A stretch of DNA of 64,000 nucleotides from Tropicibacter sp. Alg240-R139 (GTDB lineage: Bacteria > Pseudomonadota > Alphaproteobacteria > Rhodobacterales > Rhodobacteraceae). A program made the translations under genes and the position numbers. How positions within the stretch are numbered: the stretch's first letter is position 1; every line of letters begins with the position of its first letter. Of this stretch, positions 17,148 to 26,177 are shown piece by piece. Below the pieces are notes generated by a model that saw only the letters and a program-made list of their open reading frames with translations, made no database searches and was not told the origin of the DNA. The stretch is taken from positions 62,001 to 126,000 of the forward strand of contig NZ_UNRA01000002.1 of the NCBI RefSeq assembly GCF_900537075.1, given 5' to 3'.

Positions 17148-17927
17148 ATGAAACGTTGTTTGGTGACCGGGGCTGGCATTCGGCTGGGCCGCGCGATGGC
17201 GCTGTATCTGGCCGATCGTGGGTTTGATGTGGCGGTGCACTATGCCTCGTCAGAGCAACCTGCGCTTGATACTGTCGCCGAGATTCGCGCCAAAGGCCAA
17301 AACGCGGTCGCTTTGCAGGCGGATCTGTTGGACGAGGGGCAGGTTCAAGCCTTGTTGCCTCGCGCTGCCGAAGCCTTGGGTGGGACGATCACGTGCTTGG
17401 TCAACAACGCCTCGATCTTTGAGTATGACACTCTCGCCAGCGCGACCCGCGCCAAATGGGATCGCCACATGGAAAGCAACCTGCGAGCGCCCTTTGTTCT
17501 GACACAAGCGATGGCAGACCAAGGGTTGCAGGCGGACATAGATGAGAACGGCGAGCCCATTGCGACGGGCCTGATCCTAAATATGGTTGATATGCGGGTG
17601 AACAAATTGACGCCTGAATTCATGACATACACTCTGGCCAAGATGGGATTGTGGGCGCTGACGCGCACCTCGGCGCAGGCACTGACCCCCGCCATTCGCG
17701 TCAACGCCATCGGACCTGGCCCAACCATGCAGGGGCACCGTCAATCGACCGGGCACTTCGCTGCGCAGCGAACGAATACGATTTCAGGGCGAGGGGCGAA
17801 TCCTGCTGATATCACGGCTGCTCTGGGCTATTTCCTAAATGCACCAGCTGTCACAGGGCAGATTCTTTGCGTAGATGGTGGGCAGCACCTGGGGTGGAAA
17901 ACTCCGGATGTTCTAGGCCCAGAATGA
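17148..17927 (+). CDS. SDR oxidoreductase, pteridine reductase/FolM-like
   Basis: A 259-residue short-chain dehydrogenase. The cofactor loop TGAGIRLGRAMA has the arginine in the TGxxxRxG form characteristic of NADPH-dependent pteridine reductases and FolM (dihydromonapterin reductase). The NNAS loop (VNNASIF) and YTLAK (YxxxK) are intact, in contrast to the SDR at 4780. A short insertion (QADIDENGEPIATG) precedes the strand carrying the catalytic aspartate-type residue, as in PTR1 relatives. A pterin substrate is inferred only from this motif. It follows the antiporter gene by 24 bases and may be its operon partner. Confidence 0.7.
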   Translation: MKRCLVTGAGIRLGRAMALYLADRGFDVAVHYASSEQPALDTVAEIRAKGQNAVALQADLLDEGQVQALLPRAAEALGGTITCLVNNASIFEYDTLASATRAKWDRHMESNLRAPFVLTQAMADQGLQADIDENGEPIATGLILNMVDMRVNKLTPEFMTYTLAKMGLWALTRTSAQALTPAIRVNAIGPGPTMQGHRQSTGHFAAQRTNTISGRGANPADITAALGYFLNAPAVTGQILCVDGGQHLGWKTPDVLGPE

Positions 17928-18217
17928 GCCTTTGGCGTGCAAGTTTTGCACCGGTCCCAAATCTGTTACCAAAGCGTTACAAAATTGCCTTTGTTTTCAT
18001 GGCCTTGCTACGGATCGCAAAAAGTTATAAGCAAAATCAACGAGTTAAGAAACTGCCCATTTTTTGTGCAAACACGCTGAAAGCCTAGTTTTCAACGAGT
18101 TTTTGCAGCTGAGAGAAAGATATCTCCATACTTATCCACAGGAATCGTGGATTTGTTTTCTCTTGAATAAGCCGTCCCGAGATTGCAGCCAGAGCCAGAG
18201 AATCATATTTCAGTTAC
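17928..18217. other. 290-bp AT-rich gap upstream of uvrC with one perfect DnaA-box 9-mer
   Basis: This gap is noticeably richer in A and T than the rest of the window. It contains TTATCCACA at 18132-18140, a perfect match to the DnaA-box consensus, and long A/T runs that could hold the uvrC promoter. No second strong box or gene was seen. One perfect 9-mer is expected by chance about every 130 kb of double-stranded sequence, so the match alone means little. Confidence 0.35.
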
Positions 18218-20092
18218 ATGACCGACGCGCACAGCCCAACCGACGAAGCCACGCCCACCGGATATGCCTGTATTCAGGGGTATCTGAAGACATTGGACAA
18301 TTCCCCTGGCGTCTATCGGATGCTCGATGCCGATAGCCGCGTGCTCTACGTCGGCAAGGCACGTAACCTCAAGGCGCGGGTATCCAACTATTCCCGCCCA
18401 GGCCATTCGGGCCGGATCGAGCGCATGATCGCAGCGACCGCATCAATGATGTTTCTGACCACACGTACAGAAACCGAGGCGCTGCTGTTGGAACAGAATC
18501 TGATCAAGCAGCTCAAGCCCAAGTACAACGTGCTGCTGCGCGATGACAAAAGCTTTCCCAATATTCTGGTGGCCAAAGATCACGCCTTTCCCCAGATCAA
18601 AAAACACCGCGGTGCCAAAAAGCAAAAGGGCGCCTATTTCGGCCCCTTTGCCAGTGCGGGGGCTGTGAATCGCACACTCAATCAGCTGCAAAAGGCGTTC
18701 CTGCTGCGCAATTGCTCGGATTCCATGTTCGAAAGCCGCACGCGGCCCTGTCTGCTTTTTCAGATCAAACGCTGTTCGGGATCTTGTGTCGGGCTTATTT
18801 CGGAAGAGGCGTATGCTGAAAGCGTCAAGGACGCCGAACGGTTCTTGTCGGGCCGTTCGACCAAAGTACAAGAGGAGCTGGCCGAGCAGATGACGGCAGC
18901 GTCCGAGGCGATGGAGTTCGAACGTGCCGCCGGGCTGCGTGACCGCATTCGGGCTCTGACCCAGGTACAGTCGAACCAGGGCATAAACCCGCGCGGCGTG
19001 ACCGAGGCAGATGTGATCGGTCTGTACATGGACAGCGGGCAGGCTTGTGTTCAGGTGTTTTTCATTCGGGCCAATCAGAATTGGGGTAACCGCGATTTCT
19101 ATCCTCGTGTTGGTCCGGATGTGTCGCCGGCCGAGGCAATGGAAGCGTTCCTTGGCCAGTTCTATGACAACAAGGAACCGCCCCGGCAGTTGATTCTATC
19201 CGATGCCATTGAAAACGCTGATCTGATGCAAGAAGCGTTGTCTGAGAAGGCGGGTCGTAAAGTTGATATTCTGGTACCACAGCGGGGCGAAAAACAGGAG
19301 CTGGTGGCTGGCGCTCTGCGAAACGCACGCGAGTCGCTGGCCCGGCGCATGTCAGAAAGCGCGACGCAGGCCAAATTGCTGCGTGGATTGGCCGAGGCGC
19401 TTGATCTGGAAGGACCGCCAGGCCGGATTGAGGTCTACGACAACTCGCACATCCAGGGCACCAACGCGGTAGGGGGTATGATCGTGGCTGGCCCCGAGGG
19501 GTGGATGAAGAACTCTTATCGCAAATTCAACATCAAAGGCGATGATCTGACTCCTGGTGATGACTTCGGTATGATGAAAGAAGTGCTGCATCGTCGTTTC
19601 ACCCGTTTGTTGAAAGAAGACCCGGATCGAGACAAGGGGCTGTGGCCAGATCTGTTGTTGATCGACGGCGGCGCAGGGCAGGTGAGTGCAGTGCATGAGA
19701 TCATGGTGCAGCACGGAGTCGAGGACATCCCTATGGTCGGTGTCGCTAAGGGTGTTGATCGAGATCACGGTAAAGAAGAATTCCACCGCGTGGGCCAGCG
19801 CCCTTTCGCGCTGCAACGCAACGATCCGGTGCTCTATTTCATCCAACGCCTACGGGACGAGGCGCACCGGTTCGCCATCGGCACACACCGCGCCAAACGT
19901 GCGAAAGCTATCGGCGCCACGCCACTGGATGAAGTGCCAGGTGTTGGTGCAACGCGCAAACGCGCTTTGCTGACCCATTTCGGGAGCGCCAAAGCTGTGA
20001 GCCGCGCAAACCTGTCTGACCTAAAAGCCGTTGACGGTGTTTCGGACGCATTGGCCGAAACGATTTACGACTTTTTTCACGACAAGGGCTAG
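18218..20092 (+). CDS. uvrC: Excinuclease ABC subunit C
   Basis: UvrC makes both incisions in nucleotide excision repair. It has 624 residues. In order: the GIY-YIG nuclease domain ([20 protein letters not shown], about 28-48), a cysteine-rich segment ([15 protein letters not shown] near 190), the UVR UvrB-binding motif (near 225-260), the RNase H-like C-terminal nuclease with [21 protein letters not shown] and [16 protein letters not shown], and C-terminal helix-hairpin-helix repeats ([23 protein letters not shown]). All expected parts are intact. uvrA and uvrB are not nearby, as usual. Confidence 0.97.
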   Translation: MTDAHSPTDEATPTGYACIQGYLKTLDNSPGVYRMLDADSRVLYVGKARNLKARVSNYSRPGHSGRIERMIAATASMMFLTTRTETEALLLEQNLIKQLKPKYNVLLRDDKSFPNILVAKDHAFPQIKKHRGAKKQKGAYFGPFASAGAVNRTLNQLQKAFLLRNCSDSMFESRTRPCLLFQIKRCSGSCVGLISEEAYAESVKDAERFLSGRSTKVQEELAEQMTAASEAMEFERAAGLRDRIRALTQVQSNQGINPRGVTEADVIGLYMDSGQACVQVFFIRANQNWGNRDFYPRVGPDVSPAEAMEAFLGQFYDNKEPPRQLILSDAIENADLMQEALSEKAGRKVDILVPQRGEKQELVAGALRNARESLARRMSESATQAKLLRGLAEALDLEGPPGRIEVYDNSHIQGTNAVGGMIVAGPEGWMKNSYRKFNIKGDDLTPGDDFGMMKEVLHRRFTRLLKEDPDRDKGLWPDLLLIDGGAGQVSAVHEIMVQHGVEDIPMVGVAKGVDRDHGKEEFHRVGQRPFALQRNDPVLYFIQRLRDEAHRFAIGTHRAKRAKAIGATPLDEVPGVGATRKRALLTHFGSAKAVSRANLSDLKAVDGVSDALAETIYDFFHDKG

Positions 20093-20126
20093 TCACCTGC
20101 GCGGCCTTGCGTCCTGCGGACGGCGG

Positions 20127-20213
20127 GGGCCAGGCTCATGCGGGCTTTGCCCGCATGAGCCTGGCCCAACGGGAGGAGACGTCCCGCCAGGGATGCCGAC
20201 GACGGGCGGGAGC
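20127..20213 (+). repeat. Intergenic cloverleaf-like repeat, copy C (right half only)
   Basis: Only the central arm and right part of the repeat are present. The central arm is a perfect 19-bp stem with a three-base TTT loop (left arm 20127-20145, right arm 20149-20167). It is followed by CCCAACGGGAGGAG, a variant hairpin GTCCCGCCAGGGA, and GACGACGGGCGGGAGC. It lies between the convergent uvrC and EamA genes. Confidence 0.8.
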
Positions 20214-20233
20214 GCTTTGAGGTCGTTTCAGTT

Positions 20234-21124
20234 CTAGGATTGATGGGGACGGCCCCGCCAAAGAATGTAGAGCCCTGACAGGACAATCAAAGCGCTGCCC
20301 AACCAAACGGATTGATCCGGGCGTTCGTTGAACAGAGCCATGCCCATCCCGATGCCAAACAGCAGCCGCGTGTAGCGAAACGGGGTGACAGCCGACACTT
20401 CGCCAGTGCGCATCGCTTTCATCAAGGCGGCATAAGCGATGACCCCCATGGCAACGGCCCTGGCCAAGTAAGTTACCGAGCCTGCAGATATCCCGACTGC
20501 AGGTGCTGCCTCCCAGAATTGATACCCCAGGCCCGCGACAACAATCGACAGAAAGCCATAGAACCCCAAAGTCTGAGTGCTCAGAGTTGCAGGCGCGGCG
20601 CGGCTTGCAAGGTCCCGCCCCGCAAATCCCAACATGCCTGCTACGGCCAACAGGGACAGGATCGAAAAGCTCTCTCCTGTGGGTTGGATGATGATCACGA
20701 CACCCATCATGCCCAGCAAGATCGCCGACCATCGACGCCACCCCACGGTTTCCCCAAAGAACAGTGCGGCGCCTGCGACGACGACCAAAGGTGTCGCCTG
20801 AAGGATCACAGTGGCCGACGACAAAGGCGTCATTGCAAGGGCCAGAACGTAGAACAATCGCCCAAGAACCTCAAAAAGAGCACGTACTTTCATTGGTCGG
20901 GACAGAACATCTGCATGCAGCAGGGGTGTTCCAGTCACCAGGGCCCAAAGGGCAAAGAGCATGGCACCGCCAGTCCCAAAAAACACCAGAACTTGCCAAA
21001 CGGGCATGGCGATAGCGACGCTCTTGATCAAGGCGTCTTCCAATGCGAAGCCAAGCATTGCCAGAACCATCCAAAAGCTGCCGATCAGGTTGGACTTAGG
21101 ATCTGTGCGAATGTGGGATATCAT
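20234..21124 (-). CDS. DMT-superfamily EamA transporter
   Basis: A 296-residue inner-membrane protein with about ten helices in two EamA halves. The first helix follows a short polar N-terminus (MISHIRTDPKSNLIGSF), and typical stretches such as SATVILQATPLVVVAGAALF and FRYTRLLFGIGMGMALFNE are present. Substrate unknown. It faces pgsA divergently across a 145-base region. It is not closely similar to the EamA protein at 11587 beyond the shared fold. Confidence 0.85.
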   Translation of the reverse strand: MISHIRTDPKSNLIGSFWMVLAMLGFALEDALIKSVAIAMPVWQVLVFFGTGGAMLFALWALVTGTPLLHADVLSRPMKVRALFEVLGRLFYVLALAMTPLSSATVILQATPLVVVAGAALFFGETVGWRRWSAILLGMMGVVIIIQPTGESFSILSLLAVAGMLGFAGRDLASRAAPATLSTQTLGFYGFLSIVVAGLGYQFWEAAPAVGISAGSVTYLARAVAMGVIAYAALMKAMRTGEVSAVTPFRYTRLLFGIGMGMALFNERPDQSVWLGSALIVLSGLYILWRGRPHQS

Positions 21125-21269
21125 CGGTTGTCCTGTGTAGGGCGGTCTAGCGCCGCTAACATGTCTGCCGCCGACATCAAAGTGTCCCGAACTGAGATAC
21201 GCCGCCGCAGCTGGCAGATTTTTTGCTGCCTGTCTTTCATGTTCTTAACCCGCGATGTAGTGTCCGCTC

Positions 21270-21932
21270 ATGACGTGGAACTTGCCCAATATCCTGACCG
21301 TGCTTCGTCTGGTTGCCGCCCCCGGCGTGGCGGTGATGTTTTTGTATTTCACCCGCCCTTATGCCGATTGGTTTGCGTTGACGTTGTTTGTTGTGGCCGC
21401 CGTTACCGATTGGTTCGACGGGTATTTGGCTCGTGCGTGGAAGCAGGAAACCAAACTCGGCGCGATGCTGGATCCGATCGCTGACAAGGCGATGGTAGTG
21501 ATCGCGTTGATGGTCATAGTTGGCTATTCCTCAATGTCGCCATGGCTGGTGCTGCCGGCAACGCTGATCCTGTTTCGCGAAGTCTTTGTTTCGGGTCTGC
21601 GCGAATACCTGGGCGATACCGCGGGGACGCTGAAAGTCACCAACCTAGCGAAGTGGAAGACCACGGCCCAGATGGCGGCGATCGCGATTCTGTTTGGTCA
21701 GGGCGTGTTTGAACACTATCTCGGTATGAGCGCTTGGGGAATGAACCCTCAGATGATCGACGACATCCTGTCAGGGCGCGAAGACGATTTGCTGGGGTTG
21801 CGGTGGAAATTGTACGGGATGGAGCTGTGCTGGTGGGGCGGCCTGACATTGTTGTGGGTTGCCGCTGGCCTCACCGCAATCACTGGGTTGGACTATTTCC
21901 GTAAGGCCCTGCCACACGTAAGAGAAGGGTAA
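21270..21932 (+). CDS. pgsA: CDP-diacylglycerol--glycerol-3-phosphate 3-phosphatidyltransferase
   Basis: PgsA makes phosphatidylglycerophosphate, the precursor of phosphatidylglycerol and cardiolipin, in the inner membrane. The 220-residue protein carries the CDP-alcohol phosphotransferase motif D-G-x2-A-R-x8-G-x3-D-x3-D, visible as FDGYLARAW then GAMLDPIADK. Hydrophobic helices surround it. It is followed four bases after its stop by moaD, an operon arrangement often seen with uvrC-pgsA-moaD-moaE in alphaproteobacteria, although here the EamA gene and repeat C separate it from uvrC. Confidence 0.93.
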   Translation: MTWNLPNILTVLRLVAAPGVAVMFLYFTRPYADWFALTLFVVAAVTDWFDGYLARAWKQETKLGAMLDPIADKAMVVIALMVIVGYSSMSPWLVLPATLILFREVFVSGLREYLGDTAGTLKVTNLAKWKTTAQMAAIAILFGQGVFEHYLGMSAWGMNPQMIDDILSGREDDLLGLRWKLYGMELCWWGGLTLLWVAAGLTAITGLDYFRKALPHVREG

Positions 21933-21935
21933 TCC

Positions 21936-22181
21936 ATGGATATTCTTTATTTCGCCTGGGTGCGCGAACGCATTGGCTTGCCCAAGGAAAAGATCGAAAC
22001 AAAGGCGGAAACGGTATCTCAGCTGGTGCACGAGCTGCGCGCGCGTGAGGAACGTTATGAGGTCGCCTTTTCCGATCTGAGCGCCCTGCGTGTGGCTTTG
22101 GATCAGGAACTGTCCGATTTCGATGCCCCGCTGACTGGTGTGCGCGAAGTCGCGTTTTTCCCGCCGATGACCGGGGGCTGA
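21936..22181 (+). CDS. moaD: Molybdopterin synthase small subunit MoaD
   Basis: MoaD is an 81-residue ubiquitin-like sulfur carrier. The C-terminus FPPMTGG ends in the Gly-Gly that is adenylated and thiocarboxylated before sulfur transfer into cyclic pyranopterin. The N-terminus DILYFAWVRERIGL is typical of the family. It forms molybdopterin synthase with MoaE, whose gene starts five bases after. Confidence 0.95.
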   Translation: MDILYFAWVRERIGLPKEKIETKAETVSQLVHELRAREERYEVAFSDLSALRVALDQELSDFDAPLTGVREVAFFPPMTGG

Positions 22182-22185
22182 ACCG

Positions 22186-22629
22186 GTGAAGATTTCGGTT
22201 CAGAAAGAGCCTTTCGATCTTGGCGCCGAAGCCAACGCTTTTGCCGATGGTGACATGTCAAACGGGGCCATCGTGACGTTCACTGGCGTTGTGCGTGATC
22301 TGGCGCATGGGGATCTCGACGTGATGGAGATCGAGCACTATCCGGGCATGACTGAAAAGGCGCTGAACAAGATCGCGAGCGAGGCGCAAGAGCGCTGGTC
22401 GCTGGGTGATGTTCTGGTGATTCATCGCCACGGACGACTGGCACCTGGGGATCAGATTATGATGGTGGCCACGGCATCGCCGCACCGCAAGGATGCGTTT
22501 GAGGCGGCGGAATTCCTGATGGATTACCTCAAGTCCCGTGCACCGTTCTGGAAAAAGGAATTCACCGGCAAAAGCGCGGATTGGGTTGCGGCCAAGGACG
22601 AGGATGAGGTGGCGCTGAACCGCTGGTGA
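22186..22629 (+). CDS. moaE: Molybdopterin synthase catalytic subunit MoaE
   Basis: MoaE binds precursor Z and, with MoaD, inserts two sulfurs to make molybdopterin. The 147-residue protein starts with GTG. Conserved features are GAIVTFTGVVRD, LEIEHYPGM-type MEIEHYPGMTEKAL, VIHRHGRL and the lysine-containing end APFWKKEFTG. Other molybdenum-cofactor genes of the window are moaB (37740) and the mob/moeA operon (56188-59401), so the pathway is split over three loci. Confidence 0.95.
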   Translation: MKISVQKEPFDLGAEANAFADGDMSNGAIVTFTGVVRDLAHGDLDVMEIEHYPGMTEKALNKIASEAQERWSLGDVLVIHRHGRLAPGDQIMMVATASPHRKDAFEAAEFLMDYLKSRAPFWKKEFTGKSADWVAAKDEDEVALNRW

Positions 22630-22760
22630 TGACTGATGGTCTGGATAACTTGATCGGTGTCTTGTCGACCACTTCCTGGCGTTGACCTCACGAGAATCCT
22701 TTGAGGGCCATATCAGAACGAGTCGGGCTTTGTCACGATAGCTACCAGGCTTGGATCGAG

Positions 22761-22833
22761 CGCCGAGCGCAGCGAGGCCCGGCCCAACGGGAGGAGGTGT
22801 TTCGTCAGAAACACCGACGACGGGCGGGAGAGC
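22761..22833 (+). repeat. Intergenic cloverleaf-like repeat, copy D (right part of a long form)
   Basis: It begins at CGCCGAGCGCAGCGAGG, the inner sequence otherwise seen only in long copies A and F. It continues with GGCCCAACGGGAGGAGG, the hairpin TGTTTCGTCAGAAACA and CGACGACGGGCGGGAG. The left half is missing. It lies between the convergent moaE and the small gene at 22893. Confidence 0.8.
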
Positions 22834-22892
22834 TACGAAATTCAAAAATAGTCCGGCAGTTGAATGTATCGGCCTGGTCTAGAAAAACCACT

Positions 22893-23204
22893 TTAGCCGA
22901 CGTGGGCGCGCAATTCCTCGGCCTCTTGCCGGGCCGCGCGCAGGCCGTCCATGGCAGCGCTTAGTTCTGCTTCGGTCTGGGTCAGCTGATTGGTCAGCTC
23001 GGCCTCGCGCTGTTGCAGATAGGTGATCGCCTGATCACGGGTCTCTTCCGCCTCGTGCAGTTCTTGGCTCATCCGGTCCAGATCGGCCACGTCGCTTTGT
23101 CTGACGCGGGTGAACCTGTGCACCAGCCAATTGGCGAACCATCCCATGGCAAAAGCCACAAAGAGGATGATCGCGGTGGTGATGATGAATTCGGTGCGGT
23201 TCAT
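22893..23204 (-). CDS. Small membrane-anchored coiled-coil protein
   Basis: A 103-residue protein with one N-terminal membrane helix (IITTAIILFVAFAMGWFANWLVH, quoted in part by position 6-28) and a C-terminal coiled coil rich in Glu, Gln, Ala and Arg (about 38-100, for example ELHEAEETRDQAITYLQQRE). I choose the ATG at 23204, two bases before the stop of the OmpA gene ahead of it. No known function; the tight spacing implies that it is made with the OmpA protein, perhaps as a periplasmic or cytoplasmic partner. Confidence 0.75.
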   Translation of the reverse strand: MNRTEFIITTAIILFVAFAMGWFANWLVHRFTRVRQSDVADLDRMSQELHEAEETRDQAITYLQQREAELTNQLTQTEAELSAAMDGLRAARQEAEELRAHVG

Positions 23205-23205
23205 G

Positions 23206-25137
23206 TCACTGGTCCTCTTCGGTGGATTGGGACGTGTCTTCTTCCTGATCACTATCGCGCTCGTCGAATACCTCTGACGGAGCTTCTTCGGCGATTGCGT
23301 CCAGGGTAGATGCCCCCTCTTCGGACGTTTCAGGTCGGATCAACCGGAATTCGATGCGACGGTTGGCTTCTCGACCATCCTCGGTCTTGTTGTCGGCGAT
23401 GGGCTGGCTCTCACCATACCCTATGGCCACGTAGCTGGATGTCAAAATGCGACGCGAGCGCAGCTCGTTCAAAACCGATTGGGCGCGGGCCTGGCTCAAC
23501 TGCTGGTTCATCTCTTCGCGGCCTTGGCTGTCGGTGTGCCCCTGAATCTCTAGGCGAATCTGGCCACATGCGTCCAGAATATCCGCAATTCGATTCATGG
23601 TATCCAAAGACGAAGCTGCGATAGTTGCCGAGCCAGGCTCGAATGCGATCTTGCCTGCTTCCTGAATTAGGGCAATCTCGGCCTCACAGACCTCGGGATC
23701 GGGCGCCTTGTCTTCGGGTTCAGGTGGCGCGCGATAGGTGACCGACAAGTCATATGTCTGCGCCTGCCCCAGTTTGTCGGACAGCACGCCGGCAATACGG
23801 GCACTGGCATCTTCCTGTTGGCTGACGCCGCTGAGCATGACGTTGTCCGGGGTGACGGTCAGCGCGCCGTTGGTCAGCATTGATAGCGCCTCAAGCCCGG
23901 CCAACACGCGTACGGGCCACGTCGCTGGCAGATCGGGCACAACGCGCGCAGCGGTATAGACCGCATCTGTGCCAAAGGCGGCTTTGGCGTAGCTGTCGAC
24001 CATGTGGCGCAGGTTGTCGTCATTTAGACGGCCGCGCAGCTGTACCAGTCCTTCGGGGCTCAGTGTTGCGGTGAACTCGGGAGGGCCGGCGGTGTCGGCA
24101 AGTTCGGGGGCCGGCAGCACAGCATGCAGGGCAAAAACTTCGGGTAGCTCCGCCTCAAGCTCTCCTACAACACGGTCAAACCGGCCCTGGTCGGTGCCCT
24201 GGGCGGCCACAAGCGTGATATCGGCATCCGCGATCGTCACAGTGCCCTGACCCAATTCGGCCAATGCGCCGATGCTCAATTCCGAGGCCCGCGCCCATTT
24301 CGGCGAGGGAACGCCCATGCCGATGGTGCAGATGGGCGAGCCTTCTATGCCGGCAGTACGGGCGGCCGCCAGAATGCGGGATTGGGCGATGCGATCTTGA
24401 GCTGAGCAGGCATCAAAGCGGGCACCCGCTTCGTCAATCAAGAACCGCATCGTAAAGGGCGTGATCACGGGGCGAGGTGCGGCAATGTCGATCCCGATCC
24501 GCAGGCCCGGAGGGGCAGCACGGTTGAGGGCATCTTCAAGCTGCTGTTTTGCCTCAGCGCTGTCGGAAATCGCGGTGATTGTCACCTGACCGGCGGCCAC
24601 GGACACCTTGGACCGGGGCAACATAGACAGAGCCTTGAGCGAAAAGCCCATGGCATCAATCCAGCCGCCGGGTACGTCGTAATCCGCTGTTTCCAGCAGA
24701 TCGGTGACGTTGTCCTCTCCGGCCAGTGAATTCAGCTCGGCGACAATTTCATCCCGGTCCGATTGCGTCGGGATCAGGCCAATGATCGAGATGCCGCTGG
24801 TGTTGCGCAATATCTCGGCAGAAAAACGGGGCGGGGCCAGGTCGGCCGATGGCGCAATCTGCATCTCGTCAATGACGCGCGAGGGATCGACCTCGTCGCC
24901 AACGACGGTCAGCGCGTTGAACCGGGTTGCCTCGTCCTTGGCTGTACCAGTCACGATGATCCGAAGGCCATTGGCCTGCACTTCGGCCCAGTCGTGGCTG
25001 TTGCGATCCAGAGCGCGGCGCACCACGATCTCCGAATTCTCTTCAACAGTTGTTACGGCAAAACTTGCAGCAACAAGGCATAGGCCCGCAGCCAGGGCAA
25101 AGGTCAGAGCGACCACAATCGAAAGGGGAAGGCGCAT
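23206..25137 (-). CDS. Large OmpA-family protein with BON-like repeats
   Basis: A 643-residue envelope protein. A signal peptide or N-terminal helix covers about residues 5-30 (LSIVVALTFALAAGLCLVAA). The middle (about 45-500) contains several repeats resembling BON domains (for example ALTVTPDNVMLSGVSQQEDA). The C-terminal OmpA domain (about 515-625) has IQGHTDSQGREEMNQQLSQ and YGESQPIADNKTEDGR, the peptidoglycan-binding motif. It probably links the inner or outer membrane to the cell wall. It is co-directional with and two bases ahead of the coiled-coil gene. The long BON-like array is unusual next to the common short OmpA/YiaD form. Confidence 0.85.
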   Translation of the reverse strand: MRLPLSIVVALTFALAAGLCLVAASFAVTTVEENSEIVVRRALDRNSHDWAEVQANGLRIIVTGTAKDEATRFNALTVVGDEVDPSRVIDEMQIAPSADLAPPRFSAEILRNTSGISIIGLIPTQSDRDEIVAELNSLAGEDNVTDLLETADYDVPGGWIDAMGFSLKALSMLPRSKVSVAAGQVTITAISDSAEAKQQLEDALNRAAPPGLRIGIDIAAPRPVITPFTMRFLIDEAGARFDACSAQDRIAQSRILAAARTAGIEGSPICTIGMGVPSPKWARASELSIGALAELGQGTVTIADADITLVAAQGTDQGRFDRVVGELEAELPEVFALHAVLPAPELADTAGPPEFTATLSPEGLVQLRGRLNDDNLRHMVDSYAKAAFGTDAVYTAARVVPDLPATWPVRVLAGLEALSMLTNGALTVTPDNVMLSGVSQQEDASARIAGVLSDKLGQAQTYDLSVTYRAPPEPEDKAPDPEVCEAEIALIQEAGKIAFEPGSATIAASSLDTMNRIADILDACGQIRLEIQGHTDSQGREEMNQQLSQARAQSVLNELRSRRILTSSYVAIGYGESQPIADNKTEDGREANRRIEFRLIRPETSEEGASTLDAIAEEAPSEVFDERDSDQEEDTSQSTEEDQ

Positions 25138-25202
25138 GTCTTTGGGTCGTTTTCCGTCCGGTCTTTGGCGGATGTCTTACAATCCCCAGGCGTTATGTGC
25201 AA

Positions 25203-26165
25203 TCACACGAGTATGGCTGCGCAAAAGAAGATGAGCGGAATAAAGCCGGTATCGCGATTTACGCGGAAGAGTTGCAGCAATTTCGCGTTGTCTTCGATGT
25301 CCAGTCCGCGCAATTGCCAGGCCATGTGCCACCCCATGGCCCAGGGTCCTGCAAGGGCTAGAAGCATCGCAAGCAAGGGGGCATCGGGCAACCCTGCCTC
25401 GATCACGGCAAGCCCCATAAGGCCGACGGTGGCGACGAGGAAATACTTCATCCAGCGGGCGGTGTCCGTGCCAAACAGGCGGGCGGTGGATTTCACCCCG
25501 ATCAGGGCATCGTCTTCGGTATCCTGATGGGCATAGATGGTGTCATAAAACAGCGTCCAGGCGATGCCCGCCACGTAAAGTAATATCGCGGGCACACCCA
25601 AGGAACCGGAATGTGCCGTCCAGGCCAGCAGCGCACCCCAGTTAAAAGCCAGCCCTAAAAACACCTGCGGCCACCAGGTGAACCGCTTGGCGTAGGGGTA
25701 AATCGCTACCGGCAGCAACGACAGCACGCCAAGCGCGATGGCGGCCCGATTGAAGGTCAGCAGGATCGCCAGCCCCAGCAGCGCCTGAAGGACCATCCAG
25801 AACAGCGCTTGCTTTACGCTTACCTGGCCCGAAGGGATGGGGCGCGAGCGTGTGCGTTCGACCTTTCCGTCAATATCGCGGTCGGTGATGTCGTTCCAGG
25901 TACAGCCAGCACCGCGCATCAGGAACGCACCCAGGCCACAGCCGACAGCAATCCACAAATCAAGCAGACGCGGTGTTTGATCGTCAAAGATCGCCAGAGC
26001 CAAACCCCACCAACAAGGGATCAAGAGCAGCCATGTCCCAATGGGTCGATCCGCGCGACTCAGCCGTAAATATGGGCGGGTCCAGGCCGGGGCATATAGG
26101 TCGACCCAGTTGTCTTGTGGCGCGTCGGCGACCTGACCATCTGGTGTTGGGGCATTGCCTTGCAT
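25203..26165 (-). CDS. ubiA: 4-hydroxybenzoate polyprenyltransferase
   Basis: UbiA attaches the polyprenyl tail to 4-hydroxybenzoate in ubiquinone synthesis, in the inner membrane. The 320-residue protein has the first aspartate motif NDITDRDIDGK and the second YDTIYAHQDTEDD, both needed for Mg-diphosphate binding, and about nine hydrophobic helices. The start at 26165 (MQGNAPTPDG) is chosen; the open frame to 26258 overlaps the divergent rsmE gene. Only 12 bases separate the ubiA and rsmE starts, so their promoters must overlap each other's coding start or lie upstream. Confidence 0.93.
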   Translation of the reverse strand: MQGNAPTPDGQVADAPQDNWVDLYAPAWTRPYLRLSRADRPIGTWLLLIPCWWGLALAIFDDQTPRLLDLWIAVGCGLGAFLMRGAGCTWNDITDRDIDGKVERTRSRPIPSGQVSVKQALFWMVLQALLGLAILLTFNRAAIALGVLSLLPVAIYPYAKRFTWWPQVFLGLAFNWGALLAWTAHSGSLGVPAILLYVAGIAWTLFYDTIYAHQDTEDDALIGVKSTARLFGTDTARWMKYFLVATVGLMGLAVIEAGLPDAPLLAMLLALAGPWAMGWHMAWQLRGLDIEDNAKLLQLFRVNRDTGFIPLIFFCAAILV

Positions 26166-26177
26166 ATGTAGGCTTTC

